Shown piece by piece: positions 63,125-64,000 of a stretch of DNA of 64,000 nt (within the stretch, counting starts at the first letter, position 1; every line of letters starts with the position of its first letter). Made by a program: the position numbers and the translations under genes. This DNA comes from Lagierella massiliensis (GTDB lineage Bacteria; Bacillota; Clostridia; Tissierellales; Peptoniphilaceae). Where the stretch lies: NCBI RefSeq assembly GCF_001407835.1, contig NZ_CYUO01000004.1:361001-425000 (forward strand), in the 5' to 3' direction. The notes beneath the pieces were generated by a model that had not been told where the DNA came from, made no database searches, and saw only the letters and a program-made list of their open reading frames with translations.

Positions 63125-64000
63125 ATACGATAGAGCAGGGAAAATTTTAGAACATAGAAGACTTCAAGGGGCAATGCATCAAGAAGAGAGAATAAAAGAA
63201 GTTTCTGAAAAAATTCCAGAATACGATTACTTAACGAAAAAAATTAGTCAACTTAATATAAAATATCTCTACGAAATGAGAAGTCCATCAAAGAAAAAAG
63301 TTCAAGAGATTTTAGACGAAATTGAATCACTAAAAGAAGAAAGGGACAATCTCTTAGTTGAAAATGGATTTCCAAAGGATTACACCGAAAGAAAATATTT
63401 TTGTAATATTTGCAAGGACGAAGGCCATATAAATGGAGAAGTTTGCAAATGTAAAAAAGATTTGGTTGTAAAAGAAAAAATAAAATCATCTTCACTTCAC
63501 TCTGGAGTAAAAGAGGAGAACTTTGAAAACTTTAACTTTGATATTTTTTCTGATGAAAAAGAAGAAAACAAACCCCTAAGTCCGAGGGACCTTGCAAAGT
63601 TTTACTATGAAGAATTTAAAGAGTATTGCGAAAACTTTTCAAAGGACTCACCTTCGCTATTTATTTCAGGGCCAGTTGGAACGGGAAAGACCTATTTTTG
63701 TAACTGCATTTCATATGAACTGGTTAAAAAAAATGTAAACGTGGTTTACTTAACTGCGCCAGACCTAATGAAGAAACTTAGAAATTATAATCTTGGTTCC
63801 TTTGAATTTGAAGAGCAGTATAGACAGGACTATGACATTATTGTAGACTCAGACCTTTTAATCATTGACGACTTAGGGTCAGAACAAGTTAGCCAGTACA
63901 ATATGGCAAGTCTTTTCAACCTTATTAATGAAAGACTTATAAGAAAAAAACCAGTCATAATTTCAACCAATGTTTCATTTAACGAAATTAGAGATTTATA
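63117..64000 (+). CDS. dnaI: DnaI/DnaC-like helicase loader (3' truncated by the window end)
   Basis: The frame starts at ATG 63117 and is open to base 64000 (294 codons seen). Cysteines in CNICKDEGHINGEVCKCKK form a zinc-binding site typical of DnaI. The AAA+ domain has Walker A GPVGTGKT and Walker B LLIIDDLG followed by SEQ and the sensor STNVSF. It would load DnaB onto DNA with the dnaD-like protein. The last residues are outside the window. Confidence 0.88.
   Translation, partial: MNEYDRAGKILEHRRLQGAMHQEERIKEVSEKIPEYDYLTKKISQLNIKYLYEMRSPSKKKVQEILDEIESLKEERDNLLVENGFPKDYTERKYFCNICKDEGHINGEVCKCKKDLVVKEKIKSSSLHSGVKEENFENFNFDIFSDEKEENKPLSPRDLAKFYYEEFKEYCENFSKDSPSLFISGPVGTGKTYFCNCISYELVKKNVNVVYLTAPDLMKKLRNYNLGSFEFEEQYRQDYDIIVDSDLLIIDDLGSEQVSQYNMASLFNLINERLIRKKPVIISTNVSFNEIRDL

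Overview
The window reads as a chromosomal segment of a low-GC (roughly one-third G+C by eye) Gram-positive bacterium of the Firmicutes. The evidence is AGGAGG-type ribosome binding sites with frequent GTG/TTG starts, a T-box leader, a ctsR-mcsA-clpC heat-shock operon, the yybS-gdpP-rplI-dnaB order, a GlgC/GlgD pair and a tmRNA tag ending AEDNLALAA. An anaerobic coccus of the Tissierellia/Peptoniphilaceae type is a reasonable guess, but the sequence does not prove the genus.

Layout. 1-981 is the tail of a beta-CASP nuclease. 1117-14611 is a glycogen operon: glgB, glgC, glgD, glgA, a phosphorylase-like protein without its PLP lysine, a type I pullulanase, an unknown gene split by an IS3-family element (10976-12459), and phosphoglucomutase. 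14690-18611 holds xpt and an FHA-RodA-PBP cell-wall unit. NAD kinase lies opposite at 18658-19467. A 6S RNA candidate (19622-19788) precedes envelope/stress genes (YtxH, DUF948), a lipid kinase, a LacI-type regulator and the PTS proteins HPr and EI. 25272-29404 carries an uncharacterised radical SAM protein, a kinase-fold protein lacking its catalytic loop, and catalase. tmRNA (minus strand) is followed by polA, coaE and a lytic transglycosylase, then tRNA-Leu(GAG) and an MjaI-like restriction-modification pair.

35993-43210 is a mixed stretch: YozE-like protein, C69 dipeptidase, His-rich lipoprotein, malic enzyme, AI-2E-family permease, EF-G-like GTPase. 43369-52273 is the clpC-radA region. 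It lacks mcsB and is interrupted by a small accessory locus at 46998-50712: a 31-residue two-cysteine peptide gene, the broken start of a radical SAM gene, and two ABC exporter half-transporters. This looks like a decayed or minimal RiPP (ribosomally made, modified peptide) locus and is the most novel part of the window. A Trp-specific T-box then controls a trpXYZ-type transporter. Next come a tuf gene broken by a one-base frameshift, a 520-bp intergenic region with two 113-bp repeats, and the replication block yybS, gdpP, rplI, dnaB, GNAT, dnaD-like, dnaI-like (runs off the end).

How parts work together. The glg genes convert glucose-6-phosphate through glucose-1-phosphate and ADP-glucose to branched glycogen, and pullulanase debranches it; no active phosphorylase is present here. 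HPr keeps both His15 and Ser46, so PTS transport and CcpA-type signalling are both possible with the adjacent LacI-family regulator. The restriction pair predicts CTAG recognition, and I found only two CTAG sites in the window by eye, which fits.
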